DNA of 64,000 nt from Theropithecus gelada (GCF_003255815.1 NC_037669.1:126796765-126860764); one strand, 5' to 3'; positions 1 through 12,189 are shown, numbered from the stretch's first letter. Notes: generated by a model not told the origin, from the sequence alone. A program made the numbers and translations.

Positions 1-3000
1 TTCATATCCTTTGCCCACTTTTTGATGGGGTTGTTTGTTTTTTTCTTGTAAATTTGTTTGAGTTCTTTGTAGGTTCTGGATATTAGCCCTTTGTCAGATG
101 AGTAGATTGCAAAAATTTTCTCCCATTCTGTAGGTTGCCTCTTCACTCTGATGGTAGTTTCTTTTGCTGTGCAGAAGCTCTTAAGTTTAATTAGATCCCA
201 TTTGTCATTTTTGGCTTTTGCTGCTGTTGCTTTTGGTGTTTTAGACATGAAGTCTTTGCCCATGCCTATGTCCTGAATGGTACTACCTAGGTTTTCCTCT
301 AGGATTTTTATGGTATTAGGTCTAACATTTAAGTCTCTAATCCATCTTGAATTAATTTTCGTATAAGGAGTAAGGAAAGGATCCAGTTTCAGCTTTCTAC
401 TTATGGCTAGCCAAGTTTCCCAGCACCATTTATTAAATAGGGAATCCTTTTCCCATTTCTTGTTTCTCTCAGGTTTGTCAAAGATCAGATGGCTGTAGAT
501 GTATGGTATTATTCCTGAGTAGTTTGTTCTGTTCCATTGGTCTATATCTCTGTTTTGGTACCAGTACTATGCTGTTTTGGTTACTGTAGCCTTGTAGTAT
601 AGTTTGAAGTCAGGTAGTGTGATGCCTCCAGCTTTGTTCTTTTGACTTAGGATTGTCTTGGAGATGCGGGCTCTTTTTTGGTTCCATATGAACTTTAAAG
701 CAGTTTTTTCCAATTCTGTGAAGAAACTCATTGATAGCTTGATGGGGATGGCATTGAATCTATAAATAACATTAGGCAGTATGGCCATTTTCACGATATT
801 GATTCTTCCTATCCATGAGCATGGTATGGTCTTCCATTTGTTTGTGTCCTCTTTTATTTCACTGAGCAGTGGTTTGTAGTTCTCCTTGAAGAGGTCCTTT
901 ACATCCCTTGTAAGTTGGATTCCTAGGTATTTTATTCTCTTTGAAGCAATTGTGAATGGAAGTTCATTCCTGATTTGGCTCTGTGTTTGTCTGTTACTGG
1001 TGTATAAGAATGCTTGTGATTTTTGCACATTAATTTTGTATCCTGAGACTTTGCTGAAGTTGCTTATCAGCTTAAGGAGATTTTAGGCTGAGACGATGGG
1101 GTTTTCTAAATATACAATCATGTCATCTGCAAACAGGGACAATTTGACTTCTTCTTTTCCTAACTGAATACCCTTGATTTCTTTCTCTTGCCTGATTGCC
1201 CTAGCCAGAACTTCCAACACTATGTTGAATAGGAGTGGTGAGAGAGGGCATGCCTGTCTTGTGCCAGTTTTCAAAGGGAATTTTTCCAGTTTTTGCCCAT
1301 TCAGTATGATATTGGCTGTGGGTTTGTCATGAATAGCTCTTATTATTTTGAGGTACGTTCCATCAATACCGAATTTATTGAGCGTTTTTAGCATGAAGGG
1401 CTGTTGAATTTTGTCAAAAGCCTTTTCTGCATCTATTGAGATAATTATGTGGTTTTTGTCTTTGGTTCTGTTTATATACTGGATTATATTTATTGATTTG
1501 CGAATGTTGAACCAGCCTTGCATCCCAGGGATGAAGCCCACTTGATCATGGTGGATAAGCTTTTTGATGTGCTGCTGAATCCATTTTGCCAGTATTTTAT
1601 TGAGGATTTTTGCATTGATGTTCATCAGGGATATTGGTCTAAAATTCTCTTTTTTTGTTGTGTCTCTGCCAGGCTTTGGTATCAGGATGATGCTGGCCTC
1701 ATAAAATGAGTTAGGGAGGATTCCCTCTTTCTATTGATTGGAATAGTTTCAGAAGGAATGGTACCAGCTCCTCCTTGTACCTCTGGTAGAATTCAGCTGT
1801 GAATCCATCTGGTCCTGGACTTTTTTTGGTTGGTAGGCTATTAATTATTGCCTCAATTTCAGAGCCTGCTATTGGTCTATTCAGGGATTCAACTTCTTCC
1901 TGGTTTAGTCTTGGAAGAGTGTAAGTGTCCAGGAAATTATCCATTTCTTCTAGATTTTCCAGTTTATTTGCGTAGAGGTGTTTATAGTATTCTCTGATGG
2001 TAGTTTGTATTTCTGTGGGGTCGGTGGTGATATCCTCTTTATCATTTTTTATTGCATCTATCTGATTCTTCTCTCTTTTCTTCTGTATTAGTCTTGCTAG
2101 CGGTCTGTCAATTTTGTTGATCTTTTCAAAAAACCAACTCCTGGATTCATTGATTTTTTGGAGGGTTTTTTGTGTCTCTATCTCCTTCAGTTCTGCTCTG
2201 ATCTTAGTTATTTCTTGCCTTCTGCTAGCTTTCGAATATGTTTGCTCTTGCTTCTCTAGTTCTTTTAATTGTGATGTTAGAGTGTCAATTTTAGATCTTT
2301 CCTGCTTTCTCTTGTGGGCATTTAGTGCTATAAATTTCCCTCTACACACTGCTTTAAATGTGTCCCAGAGATTCTGGTATGTTGTATCTTTGTTCTCATT
2401 GGTTTCAAAGAACATCTTTCTTTCTGCCTTCATTTCGTTATGTACCCAGTAGTCATTCAGGAGCAGGTTGTTCAGTTTCCATGTAGTTGAGCGGTTTTGA
2501 TTGAGTGTCTTAGTCCTGAGTTCTAGTTTGATTGCACTGTGGTCTGAGAGACAGTTTGTTATAATTTCTGTTCTTGTACATTTGCTGTGGAGTGCTCTAC
2601 TTCCAATTATGTGTTCAATTTTGGAATAAGTGTGATGTGGTGCTGAGAAGAATGTATATTCTGTTGATTTGGGGTGGAGAGTTCTATAGATGTCTATTAG
2701 GTCTGCTTGCTGCAGAGGTGAGTTCAATTCCTGGATATCCTTGTTAACTTTCTGTCTCGTTGATCTGTCTAATGTTGACAGTGGAGTGTTGAAGTCTCCC
2801 ATTATTATTGTATGGGAGTCTAAGTCTCTTTGTAAGTCTCTAAGGACTTGCTTTATGAATCTGGGTGCTCCTGTATTGGGTGCATATATATTTAGGATAG
2901 TTAGCTTTTCCTGTTGAATTGATCCCTTTACCATTATGTAATGGCCTTCTTTGTCTCTTTTGATCTTTGATGGTTTAAAGTCTATTTTATCAGAGACTAG

Positions 3001-3228
3001 TATTGCAACCCCTGCTTTTTTTTGTTCCCCATTTGCTTGGTAAATCTTCCTCCATCCCTTTATTTTGAGCCTATGTATGTCTCTGCATGTGACATGGGTC
3101 TCCTGAATACAGCAGACTGATGGGTCTTGACTCTTTATCCAGTTTGCCAGTCTGTGTCTTTTCATTGGAGCATTTAGTCCATTTACATTTAAGGTTAAGA
3201 TTGTTATGTGTGAACTTGATCCTGCCAT
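1..3228 (-). pseudogene. L1 ORF2 (endonuclease/reverse transcriptase), broken and partial
   Basis: L1 ORF2p nicks target DNA (APE-like endonuclease) and reverse-transcribes L1 RNA at the nick. The ATG at 3228 is intact and opens MAGSSSHITILTLNVNGLN, the usual ORF2 start. The first frame (3228-1711, 505 codons) holds the endonuclease domain, including IQETH, GDFN and SDHSAI motifs, then the linker up to the KKSPGPDG motif at the start of the RT domain. A 2-bp loss near 1715-1720 shifts the frame after QSIE. RT continues in 1625-1083 with the catalytic FADD motif (LFADDMIVY), ends at a TAA at 1083-1085, and resumes in frame to a TAG at 567-569, where a Trp codon is expected. The remainder runs off the window. 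At least one frameshift and two nonsense changes make it inactive. Confidence 0.95.
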
Positions 3229-3291
3229 TATGATATTAACTGGTTATTTTGCTCATTAGTAGATGCAGTTTCTTCCTAGCCTCGATAGTCT

Positions 3292-4308
3292 TTACATTTT
3301 GGCATGTTTTTGCAATGGCTGGTACCGGTTGTTCCTTTCCATGTTTAGTGCTTCCTTCAGGGTCTCTTGTAAGGCAGGCCTGGTGGTGACAAAATCTCTA
3401 AGCATTTGCTTATCTGTAAAGGATTTTATTTCTCCTTCACTTATGAAACTTAGTTTGGCTGGATATGAAATTCTGGGTTTAAAATTCTTTTCTTTAAGAA
3501 TGTTGAATATTGGCCCCCACTCTCTTCTGGCTTGTAGAGTTTCTGCCGAGAGATGTGCTGTTAGTCTGATGGGCTTCCCTTTGTGAGTAACCCGACCTTT
3601 CTCTCTGGCTGCCCTTAAGATTTTTTCCTTCATTTTAACTTTGGTGAATCTGGCAATTATGTGTCTTGGAGTTGCTCTTCTCGAGGAGTATCTTTGTGGT
3701 GTTCTCTGTATTTCCTGGATTTGAATGTTGGCCTGCCCTGCTAGGTTGGGGAAGTTCTCCTGGATGATATCCTGAAGAGTGTTTTCCAACTTGGTTCCAT
3801 TTTCCCCCTCACTTTCAGGCACCCCAATCAGACGTAGATTTGGTCTTTTTACATAATCCCATACTTCTTGCAGGCTTTGTTCATTTCTTTTTCTTCTTTT
3901 TTCTTTTGGTTTCTCTTCTCGCTTCATTTCGTTCATTTGATCCTCAATCACTGATACTCTTTCTTCCAGTTGATCGAGTCAGTTACTGAAACTTGTGCAT
4001 TTGTCACGTATTTCTCATGTCATGGTTTTCACCTCTTTCATTTCGTTTATGACCTTCTCTGCATTAATTACTCTAGCCATCCATTCTTCCACATTTTTTT
4101 CAAGATTTTTAGTTTCTTTGCGCTGGGTACGTAATTCCTCCTTTAGCTCTGAGAAGTTTGATGGACTGAAGCCTTCTTCTCTCATCTCGTGAAAGTCATT
4201 CTCCGTCAAGCTTTGATCCGTTGCTGGCGATGAGCTGCACTCCTTTGCCGGGGGAGATGCACTCTTATTTTTTGAATTTCCAGCTTTTCTGCCCTGCTTT
4301 TTCCCCAT
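3292..4308 (-). pseudogene. L1 ORF1 (RNA-binding chaperone ORF1p), two nonsense mutations
   Basis: ORF1p is the trimeric coiled-coil RNA-binding protein of the L1 ribonucleoprotein. From the ATG at 4308 (MGKKQGRKAGNSKNK) to the TAA at 3292-3294 the region is 339 codons including stop, the same length as human ORF1 (338 aa). The N-terminal part and heptad-rich coiled coil (about residues 50-150), the RRM region (RPNLRLIGVPE) and the C-terminal domain (ending YQPLQKHAKM) are recognisable and in one frame. Two TGA stops interrupt the coiled coil around 3976-4016. Both look like CGA (Arg) to TGA changes at CpG sites, the typical decay of methylated L1 DNA. No full-length protein can be made. Confidence 0.94.
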
Positions 4309-5340
4309 CTTTATGGTTTTATCTGCCTCTGGTCTTTGATGATGGTGACGTACTGATGGGGTTTTGGTGTAGGTGTCCTTCCTGTTTGATAGTTTTCCTT
4401 CTAACAGTCAGGACCCTCAGCTGTAGGTCTGTTGGAGATTGCTTGAGGTCCACTCCAGACCCTGTTTTCCTGGGTGTCAGCAGCAGGGGCTGCAGAAGAT
4501 AGAATATTTCTGAACAGCGAGTGTACCTGTCTGATTCTTGCTTTGGAGGCTTCCTCTCAGGGGTGTACTCCACCCTGTGAGGTGTGGGGTGTCAGACTGC
4601 CCCTAGTGGGGGATGTCTCCCAGTTAGGCTACTCAGGGGTCAGGGACCCACTTGAGCAGGCAGTCTGTCCCTTCTCAGATCTCAGCCTCCGTGTTGGAAG
4701 ATCCACTGCTCTCTTCAAAGCTGTCAGACAGAGTTGTTTGCGTCTGCAGAGGTTTCTGCTGTTTTTGTTGTTGTTTATCTGTGCCCTGTCCCCAGAGGTG
4801 GAGTCTACAGAGACAGGCAGGTTTCCTTGAGCTGCTGTGAGCTCCACCCAGTTCGAGCTTCCCAGCAGCTTTGTTTACCTACTTAAGCCTCAGCAATGGT
4901 GGGCGCCCCTCCCCCAGCCTGGCTGCTGCCTTGCTGTGATATCGCAGACTGCTCTGCTAGCAATGAGGGAGGCTCCGTGGGCGTTGGACCCTCCCGGCCA
5001 GGTGTGGGATATAATCTCCTGGTGTGCCTGTTTGCTTAAAGCGCAGTATTGGGGTGGGAGTTACCCGATTTTCCAGGTGTTGTGTGTCTCAGTTCACCTG
5101 GCTAGGAAAAGGGATTCCCTTTCCCCTCTCACTTCCCAGGTGAGGTGATGCCTTGCCCTGCTTCAGCTCTGGCTGGTCGGGCTGCAGCAGCTGACCAGCA
5201 CTGATTGTCCGGCACTCCCTAGTGAGATGAACCCAGTAAGTACCTCAGTTGAAAATGCAGAAATCACCGGTCTTCTGTGTTGCTCGTGCTGGGAGTTGGA
5301 CACTGGAGCTGTTCCTATTCGGCCATCTTGCTCCGCCTCC
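4309..5340 (-). promoter_or_regulatory. L1 5'UTR with internal sense promoter and antisense promoter region
   Basis: About 1.03 kb between the L1 5' terminus and the ORF1 start. It is distinctly richer in G+C and CpG than its surroundings. The first bases (AAGATGGCCG, minus strand near 5310-5325) form the YY1-type motif that positions L1 transcription starts in characterised primate L1s. The same region of young primate L1s carries an antisense promoter firing outward, here toward increasing coordinates. Promoter activity is inferred from homology only. Confidence 0.8.
4963..5148 (+). other. ORF0-like antisense open reading frame in L1 5'UTR
   Basis: On the strand opposite the L1, an ATG at 4963 opens 61 codons (MREAPWALDPPGQVWDIISW...) and stops at TGA 5146-5148. 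Its place in the 5'UTR (about 190-380 bases from the L1 5' terminus) and orientation match the primate L1 ORF0 described downstream of the antisense promoter, which in human is about 70 codons. A splice-donor-like CAG|GTGAGG at 5137-5145 lies just before the stop, as expected if ORF0 is spliced to flanking exons. The frame is also open upstream of this ATG back to 4837. It is undamaged here, whereas the equivalent frame in the second L1 stops after seven codons. Translation is unproven. Confidence 0.55.
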
Positions 5341-6399
5341 TGTTTTTGTTTTTCTTGAGAGACTTTATTGACTTCATAAAGTCAACCAAATTTAAACTTG
5401 TCTGGTTTTATCTGAAAATGTAACATTCCAGTTAAAGCCTTGGTACTATAACTAGATTTTTCAAATTTGTTCCGTTACAAGGGTGAAAGATTGTTGTTAA
5501 ACTTATGCACATAACTATATATTGTCATACAATTTAGAATACTAATGAGTAGTTTTCAAATTCTGGAGGAATCAGGTAGGGAAAAAATAATTGTTGAAAT
5601 TTTGTTCACCATGATATACATTTCAAAATTTTTGTAAGCCATAGATAGCTTAAGAAAAATAAACAATAAGGTTCCTTAAATCTGGAAAACAAAACATTAA
5701 ATAACCAGCAATGTTTCAAACAAAAACTCACAAAAACATTTATACCCCCCACTTCATTCAGTCCCATGTAATCACTTCTTGTTCCACTTAATCTGATAAA
5801 TAGTTTCAAAAACTCATCAGTTTCTTCATTAGAGTTCTGGAAATTCTTACTTAGTCCAATGGTATGATTTAAAGTTATTGGAAACCTGCATTCTAGGTAA
5901 ATTGTCAGAATCTTTTTCTTATCTCATTGAAAAAAAGAAGCAATTTGGGAATGTAACTGATTGCAAACACTTTCATAAAATAATTCGAGTAAAACAATAA
6001 TTGGCTATGGATGACAGAAGACTTAAAATAGTCACGGGTAAGATCTGATGAGAGTATATTATAATAATGATGCAACTGACAATGAAATGTTATTATTTCT
6101 GTGGCATACAACATTTTGAGATAACCGAAATTATTACCAATAACATTATACAAGGCCATATACATTTGTGGAAATTTTATCCTTTTTTTGAAATAATCAT
6201 ATCAATAACAAATATAACTTAAAAAAAGTTTAACATCACTTAATATTTGACAATGACTCCTATGTAGGACATATCAAATAAACCTAATCAGTTTAAAATC
6301 CCTCTTTTATAAAGAGAGACAATAAATTATTTTCAGATGTTTCAGAGGCCCATCTGAAAAGTCTAAAAATTAGTGCAAGATAAAAAAGGCTTAATTTAT
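5341..6399. other. AT-rich DNA without recognised element
   Basis: Between the L1 5' end and the shared AT-rich block I see no repeat that I recognise with confidence, no splice-framed exon and no RNA gene. Open frames here are below 90 codons and AT-driven. Confidence 0.5.
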
Positions 6400-8720
6400 A
6401 GTTTGATTTTGGGAAGTTGTCAAAAATGTCAAAGGTTTAAAACACTTGAGTAAATGGGATTACAGGTCACTCTGAAATAATACCAAAGTAACAAAAGTTA
6501 TTAAAAGCAAATATAAAAAGTTAGTTACATATAGACATAGCTTTTTAAATATTGAGAAGACTCACTTTTCTTAAGTAATCAAAGACCTAATGAGGATAAT
6601 GTAAAGCACAGAAAGTTATCTTAATGAAAAAAAATATTTGTTTCTGAGGCTGATTACTTACGAGGCTGAAAAACAAAATTTTTATAATTTCTTAATTAAG
6701 AACAGACCACCAACACAAACAAGAAACCCAAACAAAAAAAATCTTTTTCATTTTGAGAAAAGAAAACAAATTTTAGTTTTGCATCAGTATACTATTAATA
6801 CTAGGACTATTAAAAAATAAATACATGCATCAAATCTTAGCCAGCTCTGACTGCACAAGATAAGATTTTTTTTCAAAAACGTTTTTCTAGAAACCTTTCT
6901 TTGTTCCTCTTTCTTTTTTTCTGTACATTTTCTCTTTTTTTATTGTGGAATAACCAGTTATTCTACTTTAATACTGTAATGGTTAATAATGAGTGTCAAC
7001 TTGATTGGACTGGAACATACAAAGTATTGAGCCTGGGTGTGCCTGTGAGGGTATTGCCAAAGGAGATTAACATTTGAGTCAGTGGACTTGGAAAGGCAGA
7101 CCCCCCACCCTCAATCTGGGTAGGCACAATCTAATCAGTTGCCAGTGCAGTCAGATTAAAAGCAAGCAGAAGAACGTGGAAAGATTAGACTGGTTTATTC
7201 TTCTGGCCTATACCTTTCTCCCATGCTGGATGCTTCCTGCCCTTGAACATTGGACTCCAACTGCTTCAGCTTTGGGACTCGAACTGGCTTCCTTGCTCCT
7301 CAGCTTGCGTCTCTTGTGATTGTGTGAGTCAATACTCCCTTTTAATAAACTCCCCTTTATAAATACATCTATCCTATTAGTTCTGTCCCTCTAGAGAACC
7401 CTGACTAATACAAATACAGAATTATTCCTTTTTCTCTTAACCACAACAAATCATCATGACTTATAACTTATCTTGTCAAAAATGTATTTCATTTTTTCTT
7501 ACACATTTAGCATATATAATTGTCTCCTTTATAATTTGCAGTGGTTTTAATTCTATTTGTTAATTATAATTTTTAACCTTTAGTAACCTTAATTTCTAGT
7601 GAAAACTGAAAAGTAAGAAACTGTGACGTATTATACCAACATTGTATAGATGAACACAATTTCATAATTTGTAGAAACACATCCTTCTTCGTCGTATATT
7701 TTTTCATGTTTATTAACTAACAGACTCAAAGTATTTTATTTTTCTGTGCAATTTAAGAGCGCAAAAGTAGATAAATTCAGGTTCAGCAGTTAATGTTTCA
7801 GTACCACATAGATCTGAAGTGACCCAGACATTTAATTATTACCTATTACTTCATTTAACTTTGCATAATATTAGAATTACACTTACCAAGAAGATTTTTT
7901 AAGTACTTATAAACATAATGGTATGTGAGAAGTTTATTTATACACATTTTTCCAAGTTATATCCTATTTAACACCCTTGTTCTTAACAATTATGATTGAA
8001 CTCCTCATCAAAATTCCATTAGACAATAGTCAAAGCTAACAGCTATCTTGTTTTTTCTAGTTGACAAGTCAAGCAAGTATCACAAATATCACAGAAGCAA
8101 AGGAAATTAAACGTGGTTTTCCCTTTCCCTCCCTCCCTTTTTTTAACTTCTATTCAATCAGTCAATTCATTTTTATTGCATATTTTGCTCTTAGTTTGTA
8201 ATTATAGTTTTGTAACCTTAAACATCTGGTAGAGATAGCATAGAAATGTTTGACTAGTAAACCTGGGTAGAAAAAATATGTGTATAATGACAATTATTCA
8301 TACATTCTTGTTTTTATTTTACCAGTACTATTTAAACTAGTTTTATCTATCAAAGCTTATTTCATATTAGGTCAAGTTGAAAAAAAAAAAAAAGAAAAAG
8401 ACTTGGGTTTGTCTCTATACGTCTGAAAGTTTTAGGAACACATAATATACATAAGCCCTCATTTATCTCTAAGCAAATTTGAGTAGAACTCATTTATGAG
8501 ATTCTATAAATTAGTAATATCATCAAGAGGTAGAGAAAACCACACACAGAAATAACCTACAAAAATAAATACAAAAACATATACAAATGTACAGACAGAT
8601 ACACATATCATAGTTTCCATTCTAAAATGTTGGTCGTGAGTCAGTAAAACATGGAAATATAAGCTCACTGGCTAATCTCAACTTACATTTTTATTAAATT
8701 GCGTTTCTGACAAAAATGGG
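6400..8720. repeat. AT-rich block R1, colinear with 38900-40450
   Basis: Excluding the LTR inserted at 6975-7412, this stretch aligns by eye, in the same order and orientation, with 38900-40450. Anchors include GAGAAGACT near 6556 and 39004, CATGTTTATTAAC near 7705 and 39632, CAGTTAATGTTTCAGTA near 7787 (against CAATTAATGTTTTAGTA near 39720), and CTTAAACATCT near 8218 and 40069. Identity is roughly 65-75%. Both copies are non-coding and AT-rich. The family is not one I can name; it could be an old interspersed repeat or the product of an ancient duplication. Confidence 0.6.
6975..7412 (+). mobile_element. Solo LTR (ERVL/MaLR-like) with 5-bp TSD
   Basis: A 438-bp unit beginning TGTAATGG and ending CCTGACTAATACA, flanked on both sides by AATAC (6970-6974 and 7413-7417). 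TG...CA ends with a 5-bp duplication are the signature of a retroviral LTR. A CAATAAA-like signal (TTTTAATAAACTCC, about 7341-7354) precedes the end. The sequence (GTGTCAACTTGA..., GAGAACCCTGACTAATACA) belongs to an abundant mammalian family, but I do not assign a subfamily. It interrupts block R1. Confidence 0.8.
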
Positions 8721-8808
8721 ACAACTTAAGGTTACTGCTTACATGGAAAAAAAAATTTTACTATTTCTGGAAAAGACTTTTAAAGTTTTTCATTTGCCCA
8801 ATTTCCAA

Positions 8809-8813
<5 letters not shown>

Positions 8814-8852
<39 letters not shown>

Positions 8853-8853
8853 T
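8814..8853. repeat. (TG)n microsatellite with (GA)n edge
   Basis: About 16 TG units followed by a short GAGAGAGAG run, a simple compound dinucleotide repeat. Confidence 0.95.
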
Positions 8854-9863
8854 AATCTCTTGAAATTTTTAATTCCCAAAAGATAACTACCACATTGTAA
8901 AAGAGACAGGATAGAAAACTAACATATCAGATGAACACAGAAAGAATCCACATTTCTCTATGAGGGAGTTTCAGAGGATATTTGCCTATTAACAGAGGTC
9001 AATCTTCCAGAGGTGGTGGGCTAGCTTTTAGGCAAATGACTAAGAAGAAATCTAGCAGCTGTTTTCCTCCAAAGCCCTTCTAAATGGACAGAATACTCAT
9101 TTCCAGATAGTCTTATTTTATTTTTATCTTCAAGTGGTTACTTTAGGGGGAGCTTGAGATCCTTGAAAACCAGGAACTCAAGGGACTGAGAGGCTGGAGT
9201 GAAAAAATGTCTGTCAGATGTGGACAGAGAGATGGAGGAGGTAACAGCTTGAAGGGGGAAGTAGTGGATTGAAAAGGGATACATCAAGGATTGAAAAAGA
9301 AAGAAAAAGTGAAGGGAAAATCCAAAATGTCAAAAAGAAGAAGAAAAAAGCGGAAATAAACGGAAAGAAGAGGTCCTAGAGAAGCCAGTATGGGGAGATC
9401 TTACGTTTCTCAAAGAGACCAATGAATTTTCACATTATTATTGGCAACGAACATTCCAAGAAAAAAAAAAATAGGAAACTAATACGAGAAGGCAGAGCAT
9501 ATAGTTAGCAGGGATTTGAAAAGAGGATTTTAGTCCGCTGAGAAAAGTTCACAGGAAAGCAGAATCCAACAGAGACAACAGGTTTATACACTTACAAACC
9601 TGAGTAGAATACTACATATTCATAGTATTTAATGACAATTCTGAATTTCTGAATACATTTTTATATTATATATAATATAATCTTTTATATATGTTGTATA
9701 CAGTGTAAATAGGATATATATGATATATACATAGCCCAAATCTGAATATCAGCTTTCAGTTAAATCAACTTCTGACCACAGAGCTCTTAAAAATAAGTTT
9801 CTCAAATATTTTATCAAGTTTCAGTCAGGACAAACAACAGATATTTCTAGAAGTATTGATCTC
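8854..9863. other. Unassigned DNA with purine-rich tract and AT repeat
   Basis: No gene is seen. Bases about 9165-9385 are strongly purine-rich on the plus strand (runs such as AAAAAGAAAGAAAAAG and AAGAAGAAGAAAAAAG). Bases about 9660-9735 are a degenerate TATA-type repeat. Confidence 0.6.
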
Positions 9864-10156
9864 CTTTTTTCCTTTTTTTGGAGACAGAGTTTCACTCCAG
9901 GCTGGAGTGCAATGGTGCAATCTCAGGTCTCTGCACCCTCCGCCTCCCAGGTTCAAGCAATTCTCATGTCTCAGCCTCCTGAATAGCTGGGATTACAGGC
10001 ACACACTAGCATGCCAGACTAATTTTTGCATTGTTAGTAGAGACAGGGTTTTGGCATGTTACCCAGTCTGGTCCCCAACTCCTGGCCTCAAGCGATCTGC
10101 CCACTGTGGCCTACAAAAGTACTGGGATTATGGGAATGAGCCACCACCCAGGGCCC
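9864..10156 (-). mobile_element. Alu (minus)
   Basis: A T-rich run then GAGACAGAGTTTCACTC..., i.e. the reverse complement of an Alu, through both arms to CCACCACCCAGGGCCC. Many CpG-decayed positions suggest an older Alu. Its antisense strand yields an open frame at 9856-10176 that is not a gene. Confidence 0.93.
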
Positions 10157-10266
10157 TTCTTTTTCTTTTAAACTAACGGTACCTCTCAAGTGACTCAGAA
10201 CCCAAACCAATAAGCCTTTAATAACTTATCCATGGACAAAAGAGATGTCCTTCCAATAGGATGCAA

Positions 10267-10573
10267 GGCAGGGTGTGGTGGCTCATACCTGTAATCCCAG
10301 AACTTTGCGGAGACAAGGTAGGAGGATCACTTGAGTCCAAGAGTTCAAGAACAGCCCCTGCAAGATAGCGAGGGACCATCTCTACTAAAAATAAAAATTA
10401 GCCAGGTATGGTGGTGCACGTTTGTGGTCCCAACTACTTGGGAGACTACTGATGTGGGAGGATCACTTGAGCCCAGGAGTTTCAGGCTACAGTGAGCCAT
10501 GATTGTGTCATCGCACTCCAGCTTGGGTGACAGAGTGAAACCCACTCTCAAGCAAAAAAAAAGAAAAAAAAAA
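10267..10573 (+). mobile_element. Alu, old (J-like), plus
   Basis: Starts GGCAGGGTGTGGTGGCTCAT and runs through two monomers to an interrupted A tail at 10553-10573. Features such as GAGGATCACTTGAGCCCAGGAG in the right arm suggest an older subfamily. Confidence 0.92.
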
Positions 10574-11226
10574 TAGAAAACAGAAAACAAACTGGGTGCA
10601 GAAAATAGATGCAGCCCTCCCAAGATTTAAAACCACTTCCAAAGAAAGCAATAAGAAAGAAAAGATCTTTGTTGCCTGTAAAATGACATCTCTCATCTCC
10701 TATAAAACATAGAATGCCTCTGGTCACAGATTACTAGGGCGAATAACTAACCAAGCAAGAAAGGCTGAGATAACAAACTCTCTTGAGAGCTGGTACTGCC
10801 AAACAAAGAAAATTCTTGGACTCCCAGCCTATTCTACTGGCCGCCTGACACAAAACAATACTTGCACCCTCCAGCTGTGAGAAATCAGAAAGAATAATCT
10901 CACTGGTTGTAAAGCCAAGCTCACAGGACATAAAATTGGATGAACAGGAAAGAGATGAGCATCCCTGGGAGAGAAGAAATCAATAACTAATGGATCTTCT
11001 AAAACCAAATTTACACAAAAGTGACCTTTCAAACAAATGATTTTATCCTGCTACTCTGAATTTGGTAAGGAAGGGAAAGAAGAAATTTTCTGTCCAACTG
11101 GACACCACCATCAGAGATCAGGGAGGGCTGATCTGGGTAAAAATTCTTACCTTTCTGTCTGCTTTTTGTCAGTTGTCCCAGGATCTCATCTGTAGGCTGC
11201 AGAGTGAGTAGGTGTCTCAGCTTTAG
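10574..11226. other. Unassigned DNA
   Basis: No recognised repeat or exon. Short open frames on the minus strand (60-92 codons) lack any domain I recognise. Confidence 0.45.
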
Positions 11227-11640
11227 GGGTTGGGTACCAGAAACTGTAGGGGATAAAAATAATAGCTTTTCCTCACCAATCACAAGGCTGATGGCTGAAG
11301 CCCCCATAAAAAAAGCTGATTAACAAGAGAAAAGCATACAAATTTATTTAATATGAATTTTACATGACATGGAAGCCATCAAAAATGATGACTCAAAAAA
11401 TGGAGAAATACGTGTCTTTTTATGGACAGATGTGCAGAGATATGATATGATTGGAGGACAAAAGAGTACAATCTATTGTTAAAAAACTGACAAAGCCTGT
11501 TTTTTCAGATTCTTCTTAACATCACTGTGTGTCATTCCTTTCCTCCGGGTAAGGCAAGACACCTGCCACATTAAGGTTTTCAGGGAAGAAGGAAGGGAGA
11601 AGACCAGAGAGTGACCCTCCTAAGTTTTAGGGGTTGCTTC
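11227..11640. repeat. Repeat family X, copy 1
   Basis: Contains GATTAACAAGAGAAAAGCATACA...AATTTTACATGACATGGAAGCC, which matches in order and orientation a stretch at 31360-31680 and a more diverged one at 46095-46424. This indicates a dispersed, possibly LTR-derived family whose name I cannot give. Confidence 0.55.
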
Positions 11641-11764
11641 AGGAAAAAGAATGAAGAGAAGGTGAATGTGTCTTACTGCTTCCACTGTTTTCCCAAATGC
11701 CAAAGTACCATATTATGGGGTAGCATGTCCTGAATCCAATTACTAGCAGATAGTGGTCTTCTCC

Positions 11765-11983
11765 CTGCGTCCTTCCGCCATCTTTCATCTGTGTGTGTAT
11801 GTGTCCAACTTTCCCCTTCTTATAAGTACATCATTCGTAGTGAATTAGGGCTTAGCCTAGTGATTTCATTTTAACTTAATTATCTCTTGAAATACTCTGT
11901 CTCAGGACAAAGGTACTAGGAGTTAGGATGGCAACATATGAATTTTGGAGAGATGCAATTCAACCTAAAATAGTTTCCATCAT
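11765..11983 (-). mobile_element. MLT1-like LTR fragment (MaLR)
   Basis: Reads as the reverse complement of an MLT1 LTR: CTTCTTATAAGTACATCA, then GAATTAGGGCTTAGCCTA, a decayed TGACCTCATTTTAACTTAATTA and AACATATGAATTTTGG. The 5' portion of the LTR is missing. Confidence 0.65.
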
Positions 11984-12189
11984 TTTCTACTTACTCCATG
12001 TACATTTCTATGGAATATTTTCTTCTTGAGTAAATAGACAGGGCTGGAAAAAAGATGAAACCTCACTCTTTTGATTAGCTTATTAATCAGTTGACTTTGT
12101 GTTAATAAAAATAAGAAAATTTTCTGAATGTATTTGACCTAATCAGGTGAGTTCTCTAAAAGAAGGTGTAGTATAAGACAAGATACTCT

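Larger units (their letters stand above)
1..5340 (-). mobile_element. L1 (LINE-1) retrotransposon, complete 5' end, 3' end beyond window
   Basis: A primate-specific (L1PA-type) LINE-1 read on the minus strand. The order from right to left is 5'UTR (5340-4309), ORF1 (4308-3292), a short inter-ORF spacer, then ORF2 (from 3228), still running at base 1. The 5' terminus at 5340 carries the hallmark AAGATGGCCGAATAGGAAC start of the L1 5'UTR, so the copy is not 5' truncated. The flanking DNA from 5341 (TGTTTTTGTTTTTC) is not L1. The left TSD lies outside the window, so insertion-site features cannot be checked. Both ORFs carry inactivating changes, so the element cannot support its own retrotransposition. 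It appears younger than the L1 at 20-26 kb because its frames are longer. Confidence 0.96.

Noticed and set aside
1..5340. Possibility that the first L1 is retrotransposition-competent
   Set aside because: ORF1 has two TGA stops and ORF2 has a frameshift and at least two nonsense codons.
9856..10176. 106-codon open frame on the plus strand
   Set aside because: It is the antisense translation of an Alu (phrases such as GVQWCNL, SWDYRH, PGLKRS), not a gene.
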